Source of the DNA: an uncultured Bacteroidales bacterium
GTDB lineage: Bacteria > Bacteroidota > Bacteroidia > Bacteroidales > Paludibacteraceae
DNA length: 64,000 nt
Direction of reading: 5' to 3'
Assembly (NCBI GenBank): GCA_900319005.1
Contig: ONMV01000001.1
Coordinates: forward strand, 227,489 to 291,488
Part shown: in pieces, positions 1-9,676 of the stretch
Layout of the letters: every line of letters begins with the position of its first letter
Position numbering within the stretch: the stretch's first letter is position 1
The notes under the pieces: model-generated
Database searches by the model: none
What the model saw: the letters and a program-made list of their open reading frames with translations, nothing else
Told to the model about the DNA's origin: nothing
Position numbers and translations under genes: made by a program

Positions 1-3000
1 GTAACTTATAACCGCTATTATACGCTGACATACGATGCCAATTATTACACATCAGGAACAGGGGGAACTGCGCCATCGGCATCAAGTTATGTTAGTGGAT
101 CTAATGTGACTGTTGTAGGTAAAGGTGATTTAACCATGACGAATTATACCTTCAGTGGATGGAATACGGATCCACATATTACCGGAACAAATTATGCAGA
201 GGGTGCAAATATTGAAATGACCGGTAATATCACCCTATATGGTGTATGGAAACGTACTATCCCATTCGAACTGGAAGACGCTGATCCTGAATTTGTAATG
301 GCAACCGTATATGGTACTTATAACTGCACTACCTTAACCGATTACGATAATCCTACCAAAGATGGTTATACGTTCGGTGGCTGGTGGACTAATATAGCTG
401 GTGGTGATAATTATGTGATAAGTCCGGAAAAGGAGTTACAACCTGGTGTATATCACTGGACTAATTACGATAATAAAACTAACGAATTTATGCGTTACCC
501 GACCAGTAAATCTTCACTTTATGCCAAGTGGACGCAGACGGTTACGCTGAATCCAAATCTAGCTAATCATGGTTCGGGTGATAACACATCGGCTACTATT
601 GTATATAAGGCGACGGGAAAAACAAGCATTACGCATTGTACTCCTGCTGCCGGTTATCATCTTGTAGGTTACTATACCGCAGCAACGGATGGCGTGAAAG
701 TGCTGAATGCAGATGGATCATTTGCAGCCGCTACTGTAACGGACTATATCACCGACAGTAAGTGGACTAAAGCAGGTGCAACTACGCTTTTCGCACATTA
801 TGAGCCGAATACCTATGATGTTATTCTGGACGTCAATGGTGCTACAACAGGAAGCAACCAAACTGTAACTGCTACGTATGATGCAAATATGCCGACTACG
901 CAGAAGGGCGGTTCGACACCGATTAGTGCTCCAAGCAAAACCGGTTACACGTTTGGCGGCTATTGGACGAACGCAGCCGGTACAGGTACACAATATTATA
1001 CCAGCGGGTTAGCAAGCAATCATGTATGGGATGTCGCGACCAATAATACAACTATCTACGCTAAATGGACGGCTAATCCATACACTGTTGTTTTGGACAA
1101 GCAGACAGGTGTAACGGGATATGGAGGAAATGCAGGAACGGTAGCAAATCAGACGGTTACGTTTGATGCAACACCGGCTACCGTTTCCGGCACTATGCCA
1201 AGTGCGGCAGACGGTTATGCTTTCATGGGATTCTATAGCGCAACCGGCGGAAACGGCAGATGTTTCATTGATCCTTCGGGTAATTGGGTAACCAGCGCAG
1301 GTGATACCATCAGCGGAGGCAACTGGGTTAAACCGGCAGGAATCACCCTCTACGCTTACTACAAGCAAGCCGAGATCACGGAAGTTACATTATCAACAGG
1401 CAGTACCGTTGCACCGAGTACAACAGGTATTACGGCAACAGCAACTCTTGCACCAGCTTCTGCAGGAACAACTCATATTGACTGGAGAATTCTTTATAGC
1501 AACGACAACCCGTTGGCAATACAACCAAGTTTCGGTACCGGTACAACAACCAATTCTTTTACCGCACCGGAAACAAGTGGCACATACAAATTAGAGGCCA
1601 CACTGCGCACGGGAAGTACAGCTAATAGTGGTACTCTCCTTGACAGTTACGTCCTCGCTTTCCAAGTAGCGGGCGACCATACCGTCACTGTACAATACAA
1701 GTGCGGCGATGTGACCTTGCAGGGTGCCAAGTCTATCTCCGCTCGTCCGTTAGTTTGGTCAGACGAGATTATACCTGATGAGATCTTCGGATATTCCTTT
1801 GAAAAATGGGTAGCCGGAGACGGTGTAACCATGACCATGGATGATGGGGTAACAACAATAGAGACAGGCGGTGAAACGACCGGTAAAGCAACTACGCACG
1901 CAGTCCGAATCAAAGCTATCTACGATGGTAAACTGATAGCCAAATACACCAAGAAGAATATTATTTACTTCAAGAACACTTTGGGTTGGAGCGAGGTGTA
2001 TGTGAACCTTTATCCATATGCATGGTGGAACTCTTCAAAGGGAGCAGGTAACAATACCTTGGCAGATGATAATAGAAACAAACAAATGACCCAACTCGGT
2101 GAAACCGATATCTGGTATTACGAATATGGAAACACCGCAACAACGGCTTATGTTTCTTTCACGGATAGAACTCAGAATAACTATGAAGGTTTTGCAGGAA
2201 CCAGCGGATCAGACAAGGTACAAGTATCTTATCCTACAAGACCAGATGCGACAAAAGCCGAAAATGCAAATTACGGTTTCAATGCCGGTACTCCGATGTT
2301 CGTTCCGACAGCCGGACAAACTGCCCAGCCATGGAATAAGAGCGGAAGTGACGACCTTGCAGAATACTACAACAAAGGCTACTGGCGGAAGTACGATCCA
2401 ATCCAAGGAGAGACGGGTTATACCCTCAAGGTGTATAACAAGACAGAAGATAGCGGACGAACGGAACTCAAATCCATCAAATTTGTTGAGTCGGATGTTC
2501 CCGGTCAGCTCTTCAAAGCCGTGGCGGACTTAGAGGCAGCCGGAGGTTACGGAATCAAGTTTGAGCGTGACAATAGTATGCTTTATACAAATGCTGTAGG
2601 CCACCTCCAGCACACAGGCGATGTAGTAATCACAGACAAGCAAGACGACAATTATGCCGCTATCTGGATTAAGGCAACTGCGGCGGGCGACTACACCTTT
2701 GCCATCACCATCAACGGAGATGGAAAGCTCTGCATTCAGGCGGAGTTCCCTGTTGCGGAAAATGACTATCGCGTTATTTATACTGACAACGACACATGGA
2801 CAAAAGCTCACACAGCGTGTACTTGGGTTCACCCGTCACGTATCATTAGTGCCGAGGAGAACGCAGTAGATACTATCTCGTTCTTCGTCAGCAAAGGTCA
2901 CTCACCGGAATTCAAGATCCAACGAGTGAACTCTATCGACGAGGAAACCGGCGCTATTACCTGGACGGATGTTACTTCATGGACCTCATGCAACGACGTA

Positions 3001-5265
3001 GATGCCAGCGGTGTATATAACTTCATCTTCACCCAAGACGGTTCTAAAAACATCAGTTTCACCAAGAAAGAGCCGTACACCGGTAATTTCTATATCCGAA
3101 CGGATGCAGCCGGTTCAACCAAATGGGACAATTACCGCGCGGCGGATCACCTGATGACCTATTCCGAGTACTCTGAGACCTATAGTGACTTTACACACTA
3201 CTTTGTAGCACACGTAGAAAGCACAAATAACGTCAAATTCGTAGTAGCCAATGACTATAGCCCGTGTATCTCGGATACGTTGGAAATATCGACCTATCGC
3301 GGCGGAGACGCTGCTCATATCAATTCAGGAGGATACATCAAGGCCAATGCGAATGTGCGCTTTATGTGGGATAGGCGGAAGAATGCCGTTTACCGGGCTT
3401 ATCTGGATGAAGCCAAATCAGACGGTTCCAGGTTCCTTGTACTCCGCGCTAACAGTAGTGATGATTTGATGGATGAGAATGGAAATCCGCTAACAAGCAG
3501 CAATAATCACGGAGCACCGGACAATAGTATCCAGTTCGTGGATAATGAGAACTGGATATATGAGACCAATGTCATGGTTAAACCGGGCGCATATGTCAAA
3601 CTCTACGGCCATTTCAATAGTCAAGACTTCTACTTCAAGGGAGAAAGCGGTGATGACTTTAACGACGAAGACGGAGATGGTGACGGAATAGCAAATGCTA
3701 TCCAGCTGATGACAGGAGACGGAGAAGCGCAGAAAGTTCGCGTTATCTATGACTTCAAGACTGACCGTCTGTTGGCTGCATGGATGCCGAGCGGCGAGAT
3801 TGACGGCGAACATAAGATTAATGCAGATGTGATGTTCGTACGTGAGGGACAGGGTGATATTAACCAATTAGTTTTCGTTGATAGAGATCTAGATGACAGA
3901 TATGGTTCTATCACTGCCATCAAATCCGCGTACGGCGTAATGCGTTTCAATAAATGGACGCTGAACAACAAAGAGAAGACCGGAAGTCATGGCGTATTAA
4001 GCAGTCCGGCATCCATCTATGAGCGTTCGCTATTCTGGATCAGTTTCCCGTTCCGTGTCAAGTTGAGCGATGTATTCGGATTTGGCACGTACGGTGTCGA
4101 TTGGGCTATCCAACGCTATGACGGTGCAGAGCGTGCAGAAAAAGGCTTCTGGGCAGAAAGCAGCGGTTTCTGGAAGTGGATGGACCGCAACACCGAATAT
4201 CTGGAGCCGGACCAAGGTTATCTTCTGGCGATTGACCTTGATTTGTTGGGCGAAAGTGCTTCTGTTTGGAATAATGGCGTGGAGCAGATAGAGCTCTATT
4301 TCCCGTCGTACGGAACCATGCCGGGTATTACAAGTGCAGCAGTAGAACATACCCTCCCGTCTCACGCATGCGAGATTGACTGGAGCGGACGTTCCAACGG
4401 AAACGGCGGAACACTTGGTTCAGCATATAACCGCACCATCAAAGACAGTCACTGGAACGTGATGAGTGTACCGACGTATGTAAACACGAGCAATATCGCC
4501 TTCGCCAATACAACATGGACAAATACAATCGGTCCGAACTTCCTCTATACATGGAACGCGAGCGACAACACGCTGACCCCGACCGCCGGTGAAGGCTACC
4601 ACTACCACGCTATGCACGCATACATGGTTCAGTATCATGGAGATGTAACATGGACAGCTTCCAGCGGTTCGCCTTATCCGATTGTAGCTCGCCGTACCTA
4701 TGCTGAGCAACCGAAGAAAGTGAACTTCTGTCTGGAAATTCAACAAAACGAGAAGATGCTTGACCGTACGTTTGTTCAGATGAGCGATGATGAAGAGGTA
4801 AGCGCAGAATTTAGCTTCGGCGAAGATATGGGTAAGGAGTTCAACAGCCGCAAGGCGAATATCTACACCGTTATAGAGGGCTATCTGCAGGCAGCAGGAA
4901 ACACATTGCCGATGAGCGATCAGACTACTCTTGTCCCGGTTGGCGTGAAGACCACCGCGGCAGGTGAATACACCTTCGCAATGCCGGATGGTACCAACGG
5001 CGTGAGTGTAGTCCTTATAGATAATATCGCAGGCACGCGCACGAACCTCGCACTCTCTGACTACACTGTTGCACTCGGTAAGGGTGATTTGAGCGACCGC
5101 TTTATGTTAGAGATCGCACCGATCAAGCAGATGCCGACAGACGTAGAAAATGTACCAAGTGACGATGTACAAAGTACTAATGTGCGCAAAGTGATGGTAG
5201 ATGGAATCCTGTACATCGTTAAGGATGGAAAGGTATTTGATGCCCGCGGAGCGAAAGTGAAATAA
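1..5265 (+). CDS. Giant InlB B-repeat surface protein, 5' end outside window
   Basis: The frame is open from base 1, so the gene starts upstream; about 1,754 residues are visible. The N-terminal third carries several Listeria-Bacteroides (InlB B-type) repeats, seen as GYTFGGWWTN, GYTFGGYWTNAAGTG and the recurring LYAKWT ending, which form small beta-grasp modules on secreted proteins. The rest is beta-rich and unassigned, with an acidic DEDGDGDG stretch near base 3670 that could bind calcium. The last residues (VDGILYIVKDGKVFDARGAK) resemble C-terminal tails of secreted Bacteroidales proteins. An extracellular, cell-attached role is inferred; the ligand is unknown. A GTG at 106 is an internal codon, not a supported start. 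Confidence 0.85.
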   Translation, partial: VTYNRYYTLTYDANYYTSGTGGTAPSASSYVSGSNVTVVGKGDLTMTNYTFSGWNTDPHITGTNYAEGANIEMTGNITLYGVWKRTIPFELEDADPEFVMATVYGTYNCTTLTDYDNPTKDGYTFGGWWTNIAGGDNYVISPEKELQPGVYHWTNYDNKTNEFMRYPTSKSSLYAKWTQTVTLNPNLANHGSGDNTSATIVYKATGKTSITHCTPAAGYHLVGYYTAATDGVKVLNADGSFAAATVTDYITDSKWTKAGATTLFAHYEPNTYDVILDVNGATTGSNQTVTATYDANMPTTQKGGSTPISAPSKTGYTFGGYWTNAAGTGTQYYTSGLASNHVWDVATNNTTIYAKWTANPYTVVLDKQTGVTGYGGNAGTVANQTVTFDATPATVSGTMPSAADGYAFMGFYSATGGNGRCFIDPSGNWVTSAGDTISGGNWVKPAGITLYAYYKQAEITEVTLSTGSTVAPSTTGITATATLAPASAGTTHIDWRILYSNDNPLAIQPSFGTGTTTNSFTAPETSGTYKLEATLRTGSTANSGTLLDSYVLAFQVAGDHTVTVQYKCGDVTLQGAKSISARPLVWSDEIIPDEIFGYSFEKWVAGDGVTMTMDDGVTTIETGGETTGKATTHAVRIKAIYDGKLIAKYTKKNIIYFKNTLGWSEVYVNLYPYAWWNSSKGAGNNTLADDNRNKQMTQLGETDIWYYEYGNTATTAYVSFTDRTQNNYEGFAGTSGSDKVQVSYPTRPDATKAENANYGFNAGTPMFVPTAGQTAQPWNKSGSDDLAEYYNKGYWRKYDPIQGETGYTLKVYNKTEDSGRTELKSIKFVESDVPGQLFKAVADLEAAGGYGIKFERDNSMLYTNAVGHLQHTGDVVITDKQDDNYAAIWIKATAAGDYTFAITINGDGKLCIQAEFPVAENDYRVIYTDNDTWTKAHTACTWVHPSRIISAEENAVDTISFFVSKGHSPEFKIQRVNSIDEETGAITWTDVTSWTSCNDVDASGVYNFIFTQDGSKNISFTKKEPYTGNFYIRTDAAGSTKWDNYRAADHLMTYSEYSETYSDFTHYFVAHVESTNNVKFVVANDYSPCISDTLEISTYRGGDAAHINSGGYIKANANVRFMWDRRKNAVYRAYLDEAKSDGSRFLVLRANSSDDLMDENGNPLTSSNNHGAPDNSIQFVDNENWIYETNVMVKPGAYVKLYGHFNSQDFYFKGESGDDFNDEDGDGDGIANAIQLMTGDGEAQKVRVIYDFKTDRLLAAWMPSGEIDGEHKINADVMFVREGQGDINQLVFVDRDLDDRYGSITAIKSAYGVMRFNKWTLNNKEKTGSHGVLSSPASIYERSLFWISFPFRVKLSDVFGFGTYGVDWAIQRYDGAERAEKGFWAESSGFWKWMDRNTEYLEPDQGYLLAIDLDLLGESASVWNNGVEQIELYFPSYGTMPGITSAAVEHTLPSHACEIDWSGRSNGNGGTLGSAYNRTIKDSHWNVMSVPTYVNTSNIAFANTTWTNTIGPNFLYTWNASDNTLTPTAGEGYHYHAMHAYMVQYHGDVTWTASSGSPYPIVARRTYAEQPKKVNFCLEIQQNEKMLDRTFVQMSDDEEVSAEFSFGEDMGKEFNSRKANIYTVIEGYLQAAGNTLPMSDQTTLVPVGVKTTAAGEYTFAMPDGTNGVSVVLIDNIAGTRTNLALSDYTVALGKGDLSDRFMLEIAPIKQMPTDVENVPSDDVQSTNVRKVMVDGILYIVKDGKVFDARGAKVK

Positions 5266-5310
5266 CGAGTGAAAGAATGAAAGAATGAACGACTGAACGA
5301 ATGAAAGAAT
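5266..5310. repeat. Degenerate 8-base tandem repeat (GAATGAAA type)
   Basis: The spacer after the giant surface gene is made almost wholly of GAATGAAA/GAATGAAC/GACTGAAC units. It runs into the first possible ATG (5301) of the next gene, so that ATG may belong to the repeat rather than be the real start. Confidence 0.7.
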
Positions 5311-5321
5311 ATAAAGATATT

Positions 5322-5702
5322 ATGAAAAATTTAATTGAAATGAATCGTGCCATTGTGACTAAGAAAAAAGTTATGATGATTATCATGGCGGCGGCGCTTA
5401 TAGCGCTGCCGACCATGGCACAAGATTGGCAGTCCACATCGGCAATGCAAGGTTCAGGAAGTACCTACTCGTCGCAGGTGACCGAAGTGGGTGCTACATC
5501 CGTAGCCAGCGAAGCCACCACCACGGAGAGTTATTCTCCGGCTAAAGCACCGAGTGGTAGGAGAAAAACTTTAATTAATGGTCCGGAATCCGATCAGGGT
5601 CCTTCGCCTGTCGGTGATGCTGTGCTGCCTTTGATGCTGATGGCGCTTGCGTTTGGCGGCTATATAGCCATCAAGCGTAGAAAACTGACAGCTAACGACT
5701 GA
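5322..5702 (+). CDS. Small exported protein with C-terminal membrane tail
   Basis: Unrecognised family. It has a positively charged start (RAIVTKKK), a hydrophobic signal segment ending at MAQ, a Ser/Thr/Ala-rich middle of about 50 residues, and a C-terminal tail made of PVGD, a hydrophobic segment (AVLPLMLMALAFGGYIAI) and a basic KRRK. This is the layout of a sorting or anchor tail (motif, membrane segment, basic stop). It follows the giant surface protein by some 55 bases and ends before a strong terminator, so the two may be co-transcribed. ATGs at 5301, 5322 and 5340 are all in frame; 5322 was chosen because 5301 lies in the octamer repeat. Confidence 0.6.
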   Translation: MKNLIEMNRAIVTKKKVMMIIMAAALIALPTMAQDWQSTSAMQGSGSTYSSQVTEVGATSVASEATTTESYSPAKAPSGRRKTLINGPESDQGPSPVGDAVLPLMLMALAFGGYIAIKRRKLTAND

Positions 5703-5744
5703 TCAAGAACTCAGTCTCAAACGGGGCTTTGCCCCAAACAAACG

Positions 5745-5774
5745 AAAAATCGCTCAAATCGGGCGATTTTTCTA
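5745..5774 (+). terminator. Rho-independent terminator
   Basis: Stem AAAAATCGC/GCGATTTTT (5745-5753 with 5763-5771), ending in a T-rich run, after the small membrane-tailed protein. Confidence 0.8.
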
Positions 5775-5780
5775 TTTATA

Positions 5781-5812
5781 TTTGCATATGTGCAAAAAAA
5801 ATCGTACCTTTG
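5781..5812 (+). promoter_or_regulatory. Bacteroidota promoter for the sensor phosphatase
   Basis: TTTGCATATGTGCAAA at 5781 and TACCTTTG at 5805-5812, with exactly 20 bases between TTTG and TA. This is the standard form in this window. Confidence 0.85.
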
Positions 5813-5851
5813 CAGTCGAATAAAAAAGACCCATAGAGCGGATTGCTAAAA

Positions 5852-7477
5852 ATGAGACACCATACTTTGCCTATAGTGGCTATTCTTTTCATTGCTGCAG
5901 TAATGGTTGTTCAGTTTGTTATCTCCTTTACCCTTGAGAAAGAACATGTGGACGAGGTGGTGGAATACAAGATGCAGTTGGCGCAGAAAGACTTCTTCTA
6001 CGTCTTGTTGGGTTTTCATAATGCAGCAGACGAGATGCGGAAATATGTGTTGGAACATCCATGTGATGAGCGCGAGTTATTAGAGGCAATCCGTTCGGAG
6101 CTCAATCGATATCCGTACATTGACAATATTTTCGTCAAGTTCGCGCCGGGTGTCTATCATGACAAGGAGAACAATTTTTTTCCTCGTACGTACCGTTCTA
6201 ATGGAGAGACGATCACTACTGCACGTGGCTCGGATAGTTTGGATTACTATGTGCGCGACTGGTACACGGGTGCACTCCGATGCGATAGTAACGGCTATTG
6301 GTCGGAGCCGTATATAGGCGCCAGTGCGCAAACGTTGATTGCTTCCCATTCCATCAAAATAGAAGATAAACAGGGACGATTAATAGGTGTAGTGGGAAAC
6401 GATTTTTCGATAGAGTGGATTAAAGATATTCTCCGTGATATCAAGCCTTACGAAGAAGCGGTTTGTCTCATTTACGGAACCAAGGGCTCGCTTATCGCTT
6501 CATCGGACAATAGTACGCTGGAGAATGAGATGCATTACAAGAGCGATAAATGGCATTGGATGGTATATTCGCAGACGATGTATCCGATTAACATGGAGTT
6601 GATGATAGCCGTACCGAATCGTATCATTTGGCAGAGCATCCAAAAGAGATGTATTATCACTCTCTGCGTGCTGCTTATCGGTATAGCGGTCCTCTTTCTT
6701 CTTTTTCGACGGATTGTGAAGAACCAGAAAGCGTACCTCCAAGTGGAGAATGAGCACAAACTCATCCAGAACGAGATGGAGATAGCGAGGAATATCCAAC
6801 GGGGTATCTTGGTGCACGATTTCATCGACGATGACCAACTCTCTCTCCATGCCACGCTGGTACCTATGCAGAGCGTTGGGGGCGACCTGTATGATTTCTA
6901 CCGGGACGGTGATTATGTGACCTTCATTATCGGTGATGTCAGCGGCAAAGGTATGCCTGCGGCGATGTTCATGAGCTCTACCGTTACGCTTTTCCGCGCT
7001 ACTGTCAAGCACCATCTTTCTCCCAGTGTAATCATGGGAGAGATCAACTCCACGCTATCTTCGAATAATAGCCAGATGATGTTTGTCACCGCCTTTATCG
7101 GCCGTCTCCATCTGCCTACGGGACAATTGACATACTGCAACGCAGGGCATCTTCCTCCGCTGCTTGTCAAGGACGGACAATGCCGTTGGTTTGAGATGAA
7201 GGAGGTGAATGTCATCTTAGGTCTGGATGAAAAATACCATTTCACGGAGCAATCGACTACTCTTGCGCATGGCGAGCAGATGATCGTTTTCACCGATGGG
7301 GTAATCGAGGCGGAGAATGTTCGAAAAGAGTTATTGGGCTTTGATCATCTTATAGAACTCCTTCAAACTGTTCATCAGCCGATAGACGATCAGACGGTTT
7401 ATGATGTTGTATGTCAGTATAGCATCAATGCAGAACAATCTGATGACATCGCCATTATGAATATTATGAGAAAATAA
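5852..7477 (+). CDS. Membrane sensor with SpoIIE/PP2C phosphatase domain (RsbU-like)
   Basis: A 541-residue protein: membrane segment about residues 8-26, an extracytoplasmic Cache-like sensor domain of about 235 residues, a second membrane segment about 267-287, a coiled stretch, then a PP2C-type SpoIIE domain. The metal-binding motifs are visible as GGDLYD (about 343-348) and GDVSGKG (361-367), with a late FTDGV. Family members dephosphorylate anti-anti-sigma or partner-switch proteins, linking an outside signal to gene expression. No anti-sigma partner lies next to it. The ATG at 5852 was preferred to an upstream TTG at 5843; it is 40 bases from the -7 box. Confidence 0.88.
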   Translation: MRHHTLPIVAILFIAAVMVVQFVISFTLEKEHVDEVVEYKMQLAQKDFFYVLLGFHNAADEMRKYVLEHPCDERELLEAIRSELNRYPYIDNIFVKFAPGVYHDKENNFFPRTYRSNGETITTARGSDSLDYYVRDWYTGALRCDSNGYWSEPYIGASAQTLIASHSIKIEDKQGRLIGVVGNDFSIEWIKDILRDIKPYEEAVCLIYGTKGSLIASSDNSTLENEMHYKSDKWHWMVYSQTMYPINMELMIAVPNRIIWQSIQKRCIITLCVLLIGIAVLFLLFRRIVKNQKAYLQVENEHKLIQNEMEIARNIQRGILVHDFIDDDQLSLHATLVPMQSVGGDLYDFYRDGDYVTFIIGDVSGKGMPAAMFMSSTVTLFRATVKHHLSPSVIMGEINSTLSSNNSQMMFVTAFIGRLHLPTGQLTYCNAGHLPPLLVKDGQCRWFEMKEVNVILGLDEKYHFTEQSTTLAHGEQMIVFTDGVIEAENVRKELLGFDHLIELLQTVHQPIDDQTVYDVVCQYSINAEQSDDIAIMNIMRK

Positions 7478-7482
7478 TAAAA

Positions 7483-8190
7483 ATGAAGAACAACATGAGT
7501 ATGAAAAAGAGTTTTTTATTTTTAGTGGCAGCATTGCTGTTTTTCTCCTGCCGAAAGCAGGAAAGTAAGGCGCTTGAGTATGACAACAGCGATTTTGTAC
7601 GCGTTACGGATGTTATTCCTGATGCTATTCTGGAAATCCGATATTATAGTACCTATAATTTTGTGGGTGAACGGATTGACGGTTATGAGTTGCCGATTGC
7701 GCTGATGACGCGCGAAGCTGCGGATTCGCTCAAGGCGGTCAATGACGAGCTGAAGGCGAACGGGTACCGGATCAAGATATGGGATACCTATCGTCCACAG
7801 CGGGCAGTTAACCATTTTATCCGATGGGCGGAGAATATCTCAGATACCGCCATGAAGGCTGTTTTCTATCCGATGGTAGATAAAACATTGCTTTTCGAAC
7901 AAGGGTATATCTATGCGCGTTCCAGTCATAGCAGAGGTTCGACGGTGGACTTGACGCTCTTGGATGCCGCTAGCGGAAAGGAGTTGGATATGGGTTCGCC
8001 TTTCGACTGGTTCGGCGAGGAGAGCCATCCGGATTATCCTTGTCCGTTGTATCGTCAATCGGAGAACCGCAAGATCTTGCACAATGCGATGGTTCGTCAC
8101 GGCTTTGAAGGCATCGATTCCGAATGGTGGCATTTTACACTCCGCAACGAACCATATCCGGATACGTATTTTGATTTTCCGGTTCAGTAA
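7483..8190 (+). CDS. D-alanyl-D-alanine dipeptidase, VanX/DdpX type lipoprotein
   Basis: Peptidase family M15D. The motif SSHSRGSTVDLTL supplies zinc ligands H149 and D156; EWWH supplies the catalytic E214 and ligand H217; TYRP holds the conserved R104. The N-terminus is a lipoprotein signal with the lipobox LFFSC, so it is probably tethered in the periplasm. It would hydrolyse D-Ala-D-Ala for wall-peptide recycling; no vanA/vanH partners are present, so resistance is not implied. It begins 5 bases after the phosphatase gene and is probably in its operon. An inner ATG at 7501 is an equally good start. Confidence 0.9.
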   Translation: MKNNMSMKKSFLFLVAALLFFSCRKQESKALEYDNSDFVRVTDVIPDAILEIRYYSTYNFVGERIDGYELPIALMTREAADSLKAVNDELKANGYRIKIWDTYRPQRAVNHFIRWAENISDTAMKAVFYPMVDKTLLFEQGYIYARSSHSRGSTVDLTLLDAASGKELDMGSPFDWFGEESHPDYPCPLYRQSENRKILHNAMVRHGFEGIDSEWWHFTLRNEPYPDTYFDFPVQ

Positions 8191-8257
8191 GTGGTCGCGC
8201 AACGATGCAACAAAATGTACATTGGATACAATAAGAAAACCAGCAAAAGATAGACAT

Positions 8258-9649
8258 ATGACGGCAAAAGCGTATATCGAAGCGCATAGGGCGCGGTTTA
8301 TGGAGGAATGGGCGAGTCTCATTCGTATCCCAAGTGTGAGTTGTCAACCTGAGCACAAGGCGGACATGATGCGTTGTGCGGAGCGATGGAAAGAATTGCT
8401 GTTAGCCGCAGGATGCCAGAAGGCAGAGGTGATGCCTTCTGCCGGCAATCCCTTCGTCTATGCGGAGTATAAGGCTGATGTACGAAGGAACGATGTACGA
8501 TGTACGAAGGGTGTGCCGACGGTCCTGGTATATGCGCATTACGACGTGATGCCGGTGGAGCCTTTGGAGTTATGGCACTCCGATCCATGGGAGCCGCAGA
8601 TACGTGACGGACGGCTCTATGCGCGCGGCGCAGACGACGATAAAGGGCAGGCAATGATCCAAGCCAAAGCGTTTGAGTACATGGTACACGAGGGCTTGAT
8701 GGCATGTAATGTGAAGTTCATCTTTGAGGGGGAAGAAGAGATCGGTTCTCCGAGTTTGGAAGCATTTCTGGAGGACCATAAAGAGTTGCTGAAAGCGGAT
8801 ATTATCTTGGTGAGCGACACCTCGATGATCGGCAAAGAGACCCCGTCACTGACGACCGGATTGCGGGGCTTGGCATATTGGCAGATTGAGGTGGACGGTC
8901 CGAACAGAGACTTGCATAGTGGTCATTTCGGCGGAGCGGTGAAGAACCCTGTGAATGCTCTGTGTGAGATGATTGCGAAAGTGGTGGACAGCGAGGGACG
9001 AATCACTATCCCGGGTTTCTACGACGATGTGCTGCCTATTCCGGATGAGGAGAGGAAGATGATTGCGCAGATTCCATTTGACGAAGATGCGTATAAGCGC
9101 GCTATTGACGTAGATGAAGTGTTTGGCGAAAAAGGATATAGTACGCTTGAACGTAATTCCTGTCGTCCGTCGTTTGATGTATGCGGCATATGGGGTGGTT
9201 ATACGGGCGAAGGGAGCAAGACCGTTTTGCCGAGCAAGGCATTTGCGAAAGTGAGTTGTCGTCTGGTGGCGAACCAAGACCATGAGCAGATCTCTAAAGC
9301 TTTCATCGATTATATCGAGTCGATTGCGCCGAAGGGTGTGCGCGTCAAGGTGACTCCTATGCACGGCGGTCAGGGTTATGTGTGCCCGATTGACATTCCA
9401 GCGTATAAGGCTGCGGAGAAAGGGTTTGAAGCGGCGTTCGGTAAACGTCCGTTGGCGGCAAGACGAGGGGGTAGTATTCCTATCATTGCGGCTTTTGAAC
9501 AGATATTGGGTCGCAAAACCATCCTTATGGGTTTTGGATTGGAGCAAAATGCTATCCATTCGCCCAACGAGAGTATGGATATGGAGGTATGGGAGAAAGG
9601 CATTGTCGCTGTTAGCGAATTTTATAAGCAATTCGCTAACAGCATTTAA
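8258..9649 (+). CDS. M20 family dipeptidase
   Basis: A 463-residue metallopeptidase. The dizinc site is visible as YAHYDVMP (H94, D96), RGADDDKG (D127) and the GEEEIG pair (E160/E161). Family members hydrolyse small peptides in the cytosol; together with the VanX-like gene upstream this suggests dipeptide use. The start was placed at ATG 8258, where similarity begins, although the frame stays open upstream inside vanX. Residues 73-85 are an odd insert encoded by a GATGTACGA-type repeat between two conserved strands. The last codons contain a perfect 14-base inverted repeat. Confidence 0.88.
   Translation: MTAKAYIEAHRARFMEEWASLIRIPSVSCQPEHKADMMRCAERWKELLLAAGCQKAEVMPSAGNPFVYAEYKADVRRNDVRCTKGVPTVLVYAHYDVMPVEPLELWHSDPWEPQIRDGRLYARGADDDKGQAMIQAKAFEYMVHEGLMACNVKFIFEGEEEIGSPSLEAFLEDHKELLKADIILVSDTSMIGKETPSLTTGLRGLAYWQIEVDGPNRDLHSGHFGGAVKNPVNALCEMIAKVVDSEGRITIPGFYDDVLPIPDEERKMIAQIPFDEDAYKRAIDVDEVFGEKGYSTLERNSCRPSFDVCGIWGGYTGEGSKTVLPSKAFAKVSCRLVANQDHEQISKAFIDYIESIAPKGVRVKVTPMHGGQGYVCPIDIPAYKAAEKGFEAAFGKRPLAARRGGSIPIIAAFEQILGRKTILMGFGLEQNAIHSPNESMDMEVWEKGIVAVSEFYKQFANSI
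8473..8508. repeat. In-frame GATGTACGA repeat inside the M20 gene
   Basis: Four GATGTACGA/GATGTACGAAGG-like units in a row encode a charged 13-residue insert. Related units occur near 26395 and 27652. Confidence 0.65.
9608..9643. repeat. Perfect 14-base inverted repeat
   Basis: GCTGTTAGCGAATT and its exact complement are separated by 8 bases at the end of the M20 coding sequence. No T-run follows, so it is not a standard terminator. It could slow transcription or protect the 3' end before the next gene. Confidence 0.75.
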
Positions 9650-9676
9650 GATTTAAGATTGAAGATTTTAGATTTA
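9649..9676. repeat. Heptamer array (AGATTTA/AGATTGA) at gene junction
   Basis: Four consecutive 7-base units fill the whole spacer between the M20 gene and the next gene. The A of the next start codon is the last base of the fourth unit. Confidence 0.75.

Noticed and set aside
106-5265. Complete gene starting at the GTG at 106
   Set aside because: The same frame is open back to base 1 and the upstream residues (YTLTYDANYYTSGTG) are part of the same repeat type, so the gene begins outside the window.
7483-8190. Vancomycin resistance gene
   Set aside because: A VanX-type dipeptidase alone, without vanH/vanA and regulators, fits peptide recycling better.
9608-9643. Rho-independent terminator of the M20 gene
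   Set aside because: The hairpin is perfect but no T-run follows and the next gene begins 33 bases later.
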